Assembly: GCF_003627075.1 (NCBI RefSeq)
Contig: NZ_CP032630.1
Span: 1,922,001-1,986,000 of the forward strand
Length of the DNA: 64,000 bases
From: Protaetiibacter intestinalis
GTDB lineage: Bacteria; Actinomycetota; Actinomycetes; Actinomycetales; Microbacteriaceae
Reading direction: 5' to 3'
In this document: one piece after another, positions 38,081-45,890 of the stretch
Layout: each line of letters begins with the position of its first letter
How positions within the stretch are numbered: position 1 is the first letter of the stretch
The notes under the pieces: generated by a model
Databases searched by the model: none
The model's input: only the letters and a program-made list of their open reading frames with translations
What the model was told of the DNA's origin: nothing
Position numbers and translations under genes: made by a program

Positions 38081-39316
38081 GTGCGTCGCCTCGTCGCCGC
38101 CCTCGCCGGGGCGATCCTGGTGGCCGCGGGCTGCCTGGCCGGGTCGTCTCCCGCCGTCGCCTCCGGCGCCGATGCCGTGCGCGACGCGCAGTACTGGCTC
38201 GACGACTACGGCATCCGCGACGCCTGGAGCGTCACGCGCGGCGCCGGCGTGACGATCGCCGTCATCGACACGGGCGTCGGCTCGCCCGCCGAGCTCGACG
38301 GGGCCGTCGTCGGGGGCACCGACTTCTCGGGCAAGGGCAGCGCCGACGGCCGCACCCCGGTCGGCAAGGACGGCGAGCACGGCACCCTCGTCGCCTCGCT
38401 CGCCGCGGGCCGCGGCACCGGCTCGGGCTCCGGGGTCATCGGCAGCGCGCCGGAGGCCTCCATCCTCGCCGTCTCGATCGGGCTCGACACGGGCGACTCC
38501 GACCAGCAGATCGCGGATGCCGTGCGCTGGTCGGTCGACCACGGCGCCGACATCATCAACATGTCGCTCACCCGCAACACCCTCGACTGGCCGGTCAGCT
38601 GGGACGACGCGTTCACCTACGCCGCCGACCACGACGTGGTGGTGCTCGCCGCGGCCGGCAACCGCGGCTCGGGCACCTACGAGGTGGGGGCGCCCGCGAC
38701 GATGCCCGGCGTGCTGACGGTCGCCGGGGTCGACCGCGCGGGCCAGTCGAGCGAGAACGCCTCCGCGCAGGGGGTGACCATCGGCGTCGCCGCGCCGAGC
38801 GAGGGGCTCGTGGGGGCCATGCCCGACGGCACGCACGTGCGCTGGAACGGCACGAGCGGTGCCACCCCGATCGTGGCGGGGGTCGTCGCGCTCGTGATGG
38901 CCGCGCATCCGGAGCTCGACGCCGCCAACGTCATCAACCGCATCACCGCGACGGCGCGGGATGCCGGGGCGCCGGGTGCCGACGTCACCTACGGCTTCGG
39001 GCTGCTGGACGCGTACGCCGCGGTGACGGCCGAGGTGCCGCACGTCGACGCGAACCCGATGGGCGACCTTGCGGAGTGGATCCGGGTGAACCGCCCCCAC
39101 GACGCCGAGGGCTCGACCCTCGTCGCCGGTCCCGCGCCCGTCGAGCAGGCCGAGCCCGCACGACGGTTCGACCCGGTGGGCGTGCTCGTGCCGAGCCCGC
39201 TCCAGCTCGCGCAGGTGGGCGTTCCGCTGCTCGGGGCGCTGCTCGTCGCGTTCGTGATCGGCGGCTTCCTCGTGGGCGCCGCCCGGGCGTACGGAGGGCG
39301 GGCGCGCAGGCGGTAG
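38081..39316 (+). CDS. Mycosin-like S8 serine protease with C-terminal anchor
   Basis: A 411-residue exported subtilase. The catalytic triad is intact: D63 (VIDTGVG), H100 (GEHGTLVA) and S259 (NGTSGATP), with the oxyanion residue N194 (AAGNRG). The N-terminal signal could be cut at AVAS, but it also contains VAAGC, a lipobox-like sequence with Cys18. A Pro-rich linker and one membrane segment (about 375-400) with a basic tail anchor it facing outward. This is the layout of type VII secretion mycosins, but no other type VII gene is present here. Two bases separate it from the DUF501 gene. Confidence 0.88.
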   Translation: MRRLVAALAGAILVAAGCLAGSSPAVASGADAVRDAQYWLDDYGIRDAWSVTRGAGVTIAVIDTGVGSPAELDGAVVGGTDFSGKGSADGRTPVGKDGEHGTLVASLAAGRGTGSGSGVIGSAPEASILAVSIGLDTGDSDQQIADAVRWSVDHGADIINMSLTRNTLDWPVSWDDAFTYAADHDVVVLAAAGNRGSGTYEVGAPATMPGVLTVAGVDRAGQSSENASAQGVTIGVAAPSEGLVGAMPDGTHVRWNGTSGATPIVAGVVALVMAAHPELDAANVINRITATARDAGAPGADVTYGFGLLDAYAAVTAEVPHVDANPMGDLAEWIRVNRPHDAEGSTLVAGPAPVEQAEPARRFDPVGVLVPSPLQLAQVGVPLLGALLVAFVIGGFLVGAARAYGGRARRR

Positions 39317-39357
39317 ATTGGAGGCGACTTTTTCCCCCAGCGAGGAGAACCCCCACG

Positions 39358-40680
39358 GTGCGCAAGATCCTGATCGTCGGCGGCGGCTATGCCGGCTTCT
39401 ACACCGCCAAGAAGCTGCAGAAGCACCTGCGGCGCGGCGAGGCGGAGGTCACGATCGTCGACCCGCTGCCCTACATGACCTACCAGCCGTTCCTGCCGGA
39501 GGTCGCGGCCGGCTCCATCGAGCCCCGTCACGCGGTGGTCGCGCACCGCCGCCACCTGAAGAAGACGAAGGTCATCACGGCCAAGGTCACCAAGGTCGAC
39601 CACGCCTCGAAGACCGCCGAGATCACCCCCGCGGTCGGCGAGCCGTGGACGGTCGACTACGACACGATCGTGGTGACCGCCGGCGCCGTCTCACGCACCT
39701 TCCCCATCCCGGGCGTCGCCGACCAGGCCATCGGGCTCAAGACGATCGAGGAGGCCGCATCCATCCGCGACCGCCTCACCGACAACTTCGCGAAGGCCTC
39801 GAACCTGCCCGCCGGCCCCGAGCGCGACCGCCTGCTGACGGTCGTCGTGGTGGGCGGCGGCTTCGCCGGCATCGAGGTGTTCGGCGAGCTGCGCAGCTTC
39901 GCGAGCTCGCTCGTGGCCGCGTACGACACGATCGCGTTCGAGGACACCCACTTCCACCTCATCGAGGCGATGGGGCGGATCATGCCCGAGGTGTCGCTGC
40001 CCACGAGCCACTGGGTGCTGCGCGAGCTCGACAGCCGGGGCGCGAAGGTGCACCTCGACACGCAGCTCGCATCCGCCGTCGACGGCAGGATCGAGCTGTC
40101 GACGGGCGAGAGCTTCGAGTCCGACCTCATCGTGTGGACGGCCGGCGTCATGGCCAACCCCGTGGTGCGCGGCACCGACCTGCCGATCGAGGAGCGCGGG
40201 CGTCTGCGCGCCCAGGCCGACCTGCGCATCGTCGACGAGAACGGCGTGGTCGTTCCGGACGCCTGGACCGCGGGCGACGTCGCGGCGGTGCCCGACCTCT
40301 CGGGCGGCGGCGTCGGCGGCTTCTGCGTGCCGAACGCGCAGCACGCGGTGCGTCAGGGCAAGCGCCTCGCCAAGAACCTGGTGGCCGAGATCCGCGGTGA
40401 CGCGCCGGCCGAGTACAACCACACGAACCTCGGTGCGGTGGCCGGCATCGGCCTCTACCGGGGCGTCTACCAGTACCGCAAGCTCGCCATCAAGGGCTTC
40501 ATCGCGTGGATCATGCACCGCGGCTACCACGGTTTCGCGATGCCCATGTGGGAGCGCAAGGCGCGCGTGTTCGGCAACTGGATCATCAACTTCCTGTTCC
40601 GCCGCGACCTCGTCGGCATCCCGGCGCGCGACGTGCCGCGGGAGGCGTTCGAGACGTTCGCGTCGCGCCCCAAGGCGTAA
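39358..40680 (+). CDS. ndh: Type II NADH:quinone oxidoreductase (NDH-2)
   Basis: A 440-residue FAD-dependent, non-proton-pumping dehydrogenase feeding electrons from NADH to menaquinone at the membrane face. The FAD motif GGGYAG is at residues 8-13, the NADH motif VVGGGFAGIE near 160, and the second FAD block AWTAGDVAAVPD near 300. The quinone-site block CVPNAQHAVRQG and an amphipathic, membrane-attaching C-terminal region (WIMHRGYHGFAMPMW...) follow. TAGATT at 39314-39319 is a plausible -10 and GAGGAG lies 10 bases before the GTG. Confidence 0.93.
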   Translation: MRKILIVGGGYAGFYTAKKLQKHLRRGEAEVTIVDPLPYMTYQPFLPEVAAGSIEPRHAVVAHRRHLKKTKVITAKVTKVDHASKTAEITPAVGEPWTVDYDTIVVTAGAVSRTFPIPGVADQAIGLKTIEEAASIRDRLTDNFAKASNLPAGPERDRLLTVVVVGGGFAGIEVFGELRSFASSLVAAYDTIAFEDTHFHLIEAMGRIMPEVSLPTSHWVLRELDSRGAKVHLDTQLASAVDGRIELSTGESFESDLIVWTAGVMANPVVRGTDLPIEERGRLRAQADLRIVDENGVVVPDAWTAGDVAAVPDLSGGGVGGFCVPNAQHAVRQGKRLAKNLVAEIRGDAPAEYNHTNLGAVAGIGLYRGVYQYRKLAIKGFIAWIMHRGYHGFAMPMWERKARVFGNWIINFLFRRDLVGIPARDVPREAFETFASRPKA

Positions 40681-40707
40681 CCCGCCCGAGCGCGCGATGA
40701 TGTGCGG

Positions 40708-41181
40708 GTGAACGCACTCGACATCCTGCGGAACACCCCGGCCGTCACCGCGCGGCCGCACCACCAGGCCGACTGGCACGCGCGCGAGCAACAGGCGCTG
40801 ACCCTCGGCGAGCGGGCGGCCGACCGCCTGCGCAACGGCATGGGCAGTTGGACCTTCGTGGGCGTGTTCCTCTGCTTCATGCTCGTCTGGGCCGTGTTCA
40901 ACACGGTCGCGGTGTTCGCGCACTGGGACCCCTACCCGTTCATCCTGCTCAACCTGTTCCTGTCGATGCTCGCGGGCCTGCAGGGCGCGATCCTGCTGAT
41001 CGCCGCGAAGCGCTCGGATGCCGTGTCGGCGGCGCTCGCGCAGCACGACTTCGAGGTGGATCAGGCGGCGCGGAAGGACGTGCAGGTGCTGCTCGAACTC
41101 AACCGCAAGCAGGTCGAGATGCTCGGCGAGCTGCACGAGCGGCTGTGCGCGCTCGAGCGGGACGCCCCGAGCCAGGGGTAG
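40708..41181 (+). CDS. DUF1003 membrane protein
   Basis: A 157-residue protein with two membrane segments (about 50-70 and 82-102) separated by the DUF1003 signature HWDPYPFILLNLFLS, followed by a long amphipathic helix. Function unknown; some relatives are linked to cyclic-AMP-responsive or CorA-like proteins. GTG at 40708 follows GATGAT with a 6-nt gap, matching the leaderless pattern less perfectly than other genes. Confidence 0.85.
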   Translation: MNALDILRNTPAVTARPHHQADWHAREQQALTLGERAADRLRNGMGSWTFVGVFLCFMLVWAVFNTVAVFAHWDPYPFILLNLFLSMLAGLQGAILLIAAKRSDAVSAALAQHDFEVDQAARKDVQVLLELNRKQVEMLGELHERLCALERDAPSQG

Positions 41182-41267
41182 ACCGGGCCGCCCACCCTCA
41201 ACGGGGGAGTGGCAGCGCGCCGCGCGGCTTGCGACAGTGGTCGAACTCGACGATGAGGAGACCGTCC

Positions 41268-42542
41268 ATGACGCATGCCGCCGTGTCCGCAGGAACCCCG
41301 AGCGGTGCGCCGTTCGCCGAACCCCAGCGGGCGGTGAGCGGGCTCTGGATCGCCGCCTTCGCCGCGGCGTGGGTGGGCGTCTGGATGGCGCAGCTCGGCC
41401 CGTTCCGCGTGGCGCTGCCGCTGCAGGTGGCGGGCGAGCTCGGCGAGGGGGCCGCGTGGACGGACTCGGTGGTCGCGTTCGGCGTCGTCTCGGGCGTCGC
41501 GGGTGCGTTCCTGATCCTCACCTTCCCGATCGCCGGGTACCTCTCCGACCGCACCACCTCGCGCTTCGGTCGCCGCCGGCCGTGGATCGCGGGCGGCTCG
41601 GCGCTCTTCGCGGTCGGGCTCGTCGCCCTCGGGTCGGTGCACGGCATCGCGCTCATCACGGTGTGCTGGACGGTGGCGCTCGTCGGCTTCAGCGCCGCCG
41701 CATCCGCCCTCACCGCGCTCATCAACGACCAGGTGCCGGTGCGGCAGCGCGGCTGGGTCGCCGGCTGGATGTCGTCGCCGCGCGCCATCGGCATCATCCT
41801 CGGGGCCGTGCTGTTCACCGAGGTGTTCGCGACCGTCACGCTCGGCTACCTCGTGCTCGCGGCGACCATCGTGGTGCTCGTGGTGCCGGTGCTCGTGGGG
41901 GTGAAGGATGCGCCGATCACGGCGGAGCAGCGGCCCACGACCTCGCTCCTCGCGGGCCTCTGGATCTCGCCGAAGGCGCACCCCGACTTCGCCTGGACCT
42001 GGGTGAGCGGTTTCCTCGTGAACGCCGGCAACGCGCTCGGCACGGGCCTGCTGCTGTACTACCTCGCCTACGAGCTCGACTTCGGCGACCGTGCGCGCCA
42101 GGCCTTCCTGCCGCTCACCCTCGTCTACCTGCTGGGCGTGGTGCTCTCGGCGCTGCTGTGCGGCTGGATCTCGGACCGCATCGCCCGCCGCAAGGTGTTC
42201 GTCATCTGGGGCGCCCTGCTGCAGGGCCTCGCCGCCCTCATCCTGGTGTTCACCTCCGACTACACGGCGACCTTCGTCGCGGGCGCGGTGCTCGGCCTCG
42301 GCTACGGCGCCTACCTGGCCGTCGGCCAGGCGCTCGCCACCCAGGTGCTGCCGGATGCCCGCAACCGCGCGAAGGACCTCGGCATCATGAACGTCGCCTA
42401 CCAGGTGCCGGTCGCGATGGCGCCGCTCCTCGGGGCGCTCATCGTGGCATCCGTGGGCGGCTTCTCGGGCCTGTTCATGCTCGCCGGCGTCGTCACGGCG
42501 ATCGGCGGCGCGGTGATCGCCCTCGTGCAGCACGTGAAGTAG
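41268..42542 (+). CDS. MFS transporter (copy 1), SLC45/GPH-like
   Basis: A 424-residue transporter with 12 membrane segments. The loop after segment 2 reads SDRTTSRFGRRRPW, the variant common in sugar/cation symporters of the GPH and SLC45 type, and the equivalent C-half loop is ISDRIARRKVFVIWG. It is a clear paralogue of the transporter at 43375-44658 (near-identical blocks WIAAFAAAW and VWMAQLGPF). GAGGAG lies upstream of the ATG. It is not in the same operon as copy 2: a tRNA gene on the other strand and a TetR gene intervene. Substrate unknown. Confidence 0.87.
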   Translation: MTHAAVSAGTPSGAPFAEPQRAVSGLWIAAFAAAWVGVWMAQLGPFRVALPLQVAGELGEGAAWTDSVVAFGVVSGVAGAFLILTFPIAGYLSDRTTSRFGRRRPWIAGGSALFAVGLVALGSVHGIALITVCWTVALVGFSAAASALTALINDQVPVRQRGWVAGWMSSPRAIGIILGAVLFTEVFATVTLGYLVLAATIVVLVVPVLVGVKDAPITAEQRPTTSLLAGLWISPKAHPDFAWTWVSGFLVNAGNALGTGLLLYYLAYELDFGDRARQAFLPLTLVYLLGVVLSALLCGWISDRIARRKVFVIWGALLQGLAALILVFTSDYTATFVAGAVLGLGYGAYLAVGQALATQVLPDARNRAKDLGIMNVAYQVPVAMAPLLGALIVASVGGFSGLFMLAGVVTAIGGAVIALVQHVK

Positions 42543-42564
42543 GGCGCGCCGGCGCCGGATGCGG

Positions 42565-42638
42565 TGCCCTCGCTGGGATTCGAACCCAGACTGAGGCGAT
42601 TTTAAGTCGCCTGCCTCTGCCGATTGGGCTACGAGGGC
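42565..42638 (-). tRNA. tRNA with UAA anticodon (tRNA-Leu by codon), short variable arm
   Basis: Folded on the minus strand: 7-bp acceptor stem GCCCTCG/CGAGGGC, D-arm with GCC/GGC, anticodon stem GGCGA/TCGCC with loop CTTAAAA (anticodon UAA at positions 34-36), a 5-nt variable loop TCAGT, and T-arm CTGGG-TTCGAAT-CCCAG. Discriminator base A; CCA is not encoded. Total 74 nt. The anticodon reads the leucine codon UUA, which is very rare in this GC-rich DNA. Leucine tRNAs normally have a long class II variable arm; this one does not. Confidence 0.93.
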
Positions 42639-42703
42639 GCGCCCCCATTCTGCCGTGCGCGGCGCCCCTCCGAACGGGGGGATTGGCGACATGAACGGTC
42701 GTC

Positions 42704-42719
42704 TGGGACACTTGTCCAA
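42704..42719. promoter_or_regulatory. Candidate TetR operator upstream of the MFS/PLP/FAD operon
   Basis: TGGGACA-CT-TGTCCAA, an inverted repeat with six of seven matching pairs, lies 32 bp upstream of the tetR start. It is the only clear symmetrical site in the gap between the tRNA and the regulator, and would allow autoregulation of the whole operon. Confidence 0.5.
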
Positions 42720-42751
42720 CTCCGGGGGACTCGTGGATGAGAGGAGACGCC

Positions 42752-43378
42752 GTGACGCGCATGCCCGCCGCCGAGCGCCGTGCCGCGCTCGCCCGCGCCG
42801 CGCTCGCCGTGGTCGACCGCGACGGCGTGCACGCCGCCACCACGCGCGCGATCGTCGCCGAGGCCTCCATGCCGCTCTCGAGCTTCCACTACGCGGTGCC
42901 GTCCCGCGACGAGCTGCTGCGCGACGTCGTCGAGCTCGTCGTCTCCGATGAGTCGGATGCCGCGCTCGCGGGCCTGCTCGCCGACGCGGTCGACGTCGAG
43001 GACGCCATCCGCCGCACCCTCACCGCCTACCTCGAGCACGTGCGTTTCGCCCCCGGGCGCGAGCAGGCCATGTTCGAGCTCACCCAGTACGCGCTGCGCA
43101 CCCCCGAGCTCTCCGACCTGCCCGCCGAGCAGTACGCCCGGTACCACGGCACCGCCGAGCAACTGCTCACCGCCGCCGAGACCCACCTCGGCATCCGTTG
43201 GGCCGTGCCGGTCGAGCACCTCGCACGCCTCATCGTCACGATCACCGACGGCGTCACGCTCGCCTGGCTCGCCGACCGCGACGACGCCTCAGCCCGCCAC
43301 ACCATCGACCTCGCCACCGCAGCACTCGTCGGGTTCGCCGAACCCCGCACGCCGACCGCACGACAGGAGACGACATGA
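42752..43378 (+). CDS. TetR-family regulator of the MFS/PLP/FAD operon
   Basis: A 208-residue repressor. The N-terminal helix-turn-helix region (about 10-55) contains TTRAIVAEASMPLSSFHYAV, close to the TetR consensus, followed by an all-helical ligand domain with LFELTQYALR-like content (MFELTQYALRTPEL). GTG at 42752 has AGGAG five bases upstream and is preferred over an ATG five codons earlier. It ends with an ATGA overlap with the MFS gene, so regulator and transporter are cotranslated. The effector is probably the transported substrate or a product of the two enzymes. Confidence 0.88.
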   Translation: MTRMPAAERRAALARAALAVVDRDGVHAATTRAIVAEASMPLSSFHYAVPSRDELLRDVVELVVSDESDAALAGLLADAVDVEDAIRRTLTAYLEHVRFAPGREQAMFELTQYALRTPELSDLPAEQYARYHGTAEQLLTAAETHLGIRWAVPVEHLARLIVTITDGVTLAWLADRDDASARHTIDLATAALVGFAEPRTPTARQETT

Positions 43379-44658
43379 GCACTCCCGACCTCACCGTGAA
43401 GGGGCCCTCGGCTGCCTTCACCGAGCCGCAGCGCGCGGTCACCGGCGGCTGGATCGCCGCCTTCGCCGCCGCCTGGCTCGGCGTCTGGATGGCGCAGCTG
43501 GGCCCGTTCCAGGTGCTGCTGCCCGTGCAGGTCGACGCCGAGATCGGACAGCCGCAGGACTGGACCGACTCGGTCGTCGCCTTCGGCATCATCTCCGGCA
43601 TCGCGGGGGCCGCGGCGATCATCGCCTTCCCCGTCACCGGCTTCCTCTCCGACCGCACCACCTCGCGCCTCGGCCGTCGTCGTCCGTGGGTGCTCGGCGG
43701 CGCCGCGCTCTTCGCGGCATCCCTCGTGGCGCTCGGCTTCGTGCACGGCATCGTGCTCATCGCCACCTTCTGGGCGCTCACGATCGTCGGGTTATGCATC
43801 CTGTCGTCCGCGCTCACCGCGCTCATCTCCGACCTCGTGCCCGTGCGCCAGCGCGGCTTCGTGTCGGGCTGGATGTCGGCGCCCCAGGCGGTCGGCATCA
43901 TCCTCGGCGTGCTGCTCATCACCGAGGTCTTCGTCACCGTCACCCTCGGCTACATCGCGATGGCCGTGGGCCTCGCGATCCTCGTGCTGCCGATCGTGTT
44001 CTTCACCAAGGAGACCCCGATCACGAAGGCGGAGCGCCCCCAGTTCACCCTCGGCGCGCTGCTGCGCGGCATGTGGATCTCGCCGCGCAAGCACCCCGAC
44101 TTCGCGTGGACGCTCACGAGCCGCGTGCTCGTCAACTCCGGCAACGCGCTCGGCACCGGCCTGCTGCTCTACTACCTGGCCTTCGGCCTGGAGATCGGCA
44201 TCGACAAGGCCGAGGATGCGCTGCTGCCGCTCATCGTCGTCTACCTGATCTGCGTCGTGCTCACCGCGCTCGTCGTCGGCTACCTCTCCGACCGGCTCGC
44301 CCGCCGCAAGATCTTCGTCATCTGGGGCTCGCTGGCCCAGGCGGTCGCCGCCTTCGTGCTCGTGTTCGTCACGAGCTACGAGGCCACCTTCGTCGCCGGC
44401 GCGCTGCTCGGCCTCGGCTACGGCGCCTTCCTCGCCGTCGACCAGGCGCTCGCCACGCAGGTGCTGCCCGACCCGCACGACCGCGGCAAGGACCTCGGCA
44501 TCATGAACATCGCCTTCCAGGTGCCGCAGGCCCTCGCGCCGCTGCTCGGCGCCTTCGTGGTCGACGCGCTCGGCGGATTCCGCGGCATGTTCATGATCGC
44601 GGCGCTCGCCGCCGCGATGGGCGCGCTCGTCGTCAGCCTCGTGCGCGACGTCAAGTAG
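43375..44658 (+). CDS. MFS transporter (copy 2), SLC45/GPH-like
   Basis: A 427-residue, 12-segment transporter paralogous to the one at 41268-42542. Shared features are AEPQRAV-like start (TEPQRAVTGGW), SDRTTSRLGRRRPW after segment 2, the segment-4/5 loop VPVRQRGFVSGWMS, and SDRLARRKIFVIWG in the second half. It is coupled to tetR by an ATGA overlap and followed two bases later by the PLP enzyme gene, so it probably imports or exports the substrate or product of those enzymes. The SDRTTS loop points to a sugar, glycoside or sugar-acid solute. Confidence 0.88.
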   Translation: MSTPDLTVKGPSAAFTEPQRAVTGGWIAAFAAAWLGVWMAQLGPFQVLLPVQVDAEIGQPQDWTDSVVAFGIISGIAGAAAIIAFPVTGFLSDRTTSRLGRRRPWVLGGAALFAASLVALGFVHGIVLIATFWALTIVGLCILSSALTALISDLVPVRQRGFVSGWMSAPQAVGIILGVLLITEVFVTVTLGYIAMAVGLAILVLPIVFFTKETPITKAERPQFTLGALLRGMWISPRKHPDFAWTLTSRVLVNSGNALGTGLLLYYLAFGLEIGIDKAEDALLPLIVVYLICVVLTALVVGYLSDRLARRKIFVIWGSLAQAVAAFVLVFVTSYEATFVAGALLGLGYGAFLAVDQALATQVLPDPHDRGKDLGIMNIAFQVPQALAPLLGAFVVDALGGFRGMFMIAALAAAMGALVVSLVRDVK

Positions 44659-44660
44659 GG

Positions 44661-45890
44661 GTGACCGCAGTGCCTCTCACCCTCGCCCCCCAGAACGACC
44701 GGCCGTGGCAGAAGCCCGCGGAATGGTGGCCGCGCCTGGCGTCCGCCACGGCCGGGATCGAACCGCCGTTCGGCGTCGTCGCCGTCGAGGCGCTCGCCGC
44801 CAACGCGCACGACATGCTGCAGCGCGCGCAGGGCACGCCCATCCGCGTCGCCAGCAAGTCGGTGCGGGTGCGCGGCGTGCTGGATGCCGTGCTCGCCCTG
44901 CCCGGCTTCCGCGGCATCCTCGCCTACACCCTGCCCGAGGCGCTGTGGCTGGCCGAGACCCACGACGACGTCGTGGTCGGCTACCCGACGGCCGACCACC
45001 TGGCGATCGCGAAGCTCGCCTCCGACGAGAAGCTCGCCTCGCGCGTCACCCTCATGGTCGACTCGTTCACGCAGCTCGACCTCATCGACGCGGTCGCGCC
45101 GCCCTCGCAGCGCGCGACCATCCGACTGTGCCTCGAACTCGACGCCTCGTACCGCAACCCGGTGCTCGGCCACGTGGGCGTGCGGCGCTCGCCCATCCAC
45201 GAGGTCGCCGAGGCCGCCTCGGTCGCGGCGGCGATCGTGAAGCGGCCCGGCTTCCGGCTCGTGGGCATGATGGGCTACGAGGCGCAGGTCGCCGGCGTCG
45301 GCAACCAGGGGCTCGGCAACGTCGCCATACGTGCGATGCAGAAGGCCTCGTCCGCCGAGCTGCGCGAGCGCCGGGGTGCGGCCGTCGCGGCCGTGCGCAA
45401 GGTGGCCGAGCTCGAGTTCGTCAACGGCGGCGGCACCGGCTCGCTCGAATCCACCCACGACGACCCCTCGGTCACCGAGATCGCCGCGGGCTCGGGCCTC
45501 TTCGGCCCGCTGCTCTTCGACGGCTACGAGCACTTCCAGCCCGCGCCCGCCGCCTCGTTCGCGATGAGCGTCGTGCGGCGGCCCTCCGCCGACATCGCGA
45601 CGGTGCTCGGCGGCGGCTGGATCGCCTCCGGCCCTCCCGGACAGGACCGCCTGCCGCGGCCGGTCTGGCCCGAGGGGCTCAAGTACCTCTCCCGCGAGGA
45701 GGCGGGCGAGGTGCAGACCCCCGTGCAGGGCGACGCCGCGCGCGACCTCAAGGTCGGCGACCGCGTCTGGTTCCGCCACGTGAAGGCGGGGGAGCTCTCG
45801 GAGCACCTGAACGAGTTCGTGCTGGTGGAGGACGGTCGCATCGTCGACCGGATGCCCACCTACCGTGGAGAAGGGAAGGCGTTCCTGTGA
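44661..45890 (+). CDS. PLP-dependent fold-type III enzyme (alanine racemase / D-threonine aldolase-like)
   Basis: A 409-residue protein with an alanine-racemase-like barrel. The Schiff-base lysine is K66 in RVASKSVRVRG, the pattern found in D-threonine aldolase and D-serine dehydratase relatives rather than in alanine racemases (which have a KANAYG-type motif). A phosphate-binding Gly-rich block (FVNGGGTGS) lies near 255, and a C-terminal beta-domain with a possible metal-site histidine (WFRHVKAGELSEH) closes it. Such proteins are usually annotated amino acid deaminase/aldolase. It starts at GTG two bases after the MFS stop and overlaps the oxidase gene by GTGA; a second GTG three codons on is possible. 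Confidence 0.83.
   Translation: MTAVPLTLAPQNDRPWQKPAEWWPRLASATAGIEPPFGVVAVEALAANAHDMLQRAQGTPIRVASKSVRVRGVLDAVLALPGFRGILAYTLPEALWLAETHDDVVVGYPTADHLAIAKLASDEKLASRVTLMVDSFTQLDLIDAVAPPSQRATIRLCLELDASYRNPVLGHVGVRRSPIHEVAEAASVAAAIVKRPGFRLVGMMGYEAQVAGVGNQGLGNVAIRAMQKASSAELRERRGAAVAAVRKVAELEFVNGGGTGSLESTHDDPSVTEIAAGSGLFGPLLFDGYEHFQPAPAASFAMSVVRRPSADIATVLGGGWIASGPPGQDRLPRPVWPEGLKYLSREEAGEVQTPVQGDAARDLKVGDRVWFRHVKAGELSEHLNEFVLVEDGRIVDRMPTYRGEGKAFL

Noticed and set aside
38081-39316. Type VII secretion locus around the mycosin-like gene
   Set aside because: No EccB/C/D/E, Esx or PE/PPE-like genes flank it; neighbours are cell-division and energy genes.
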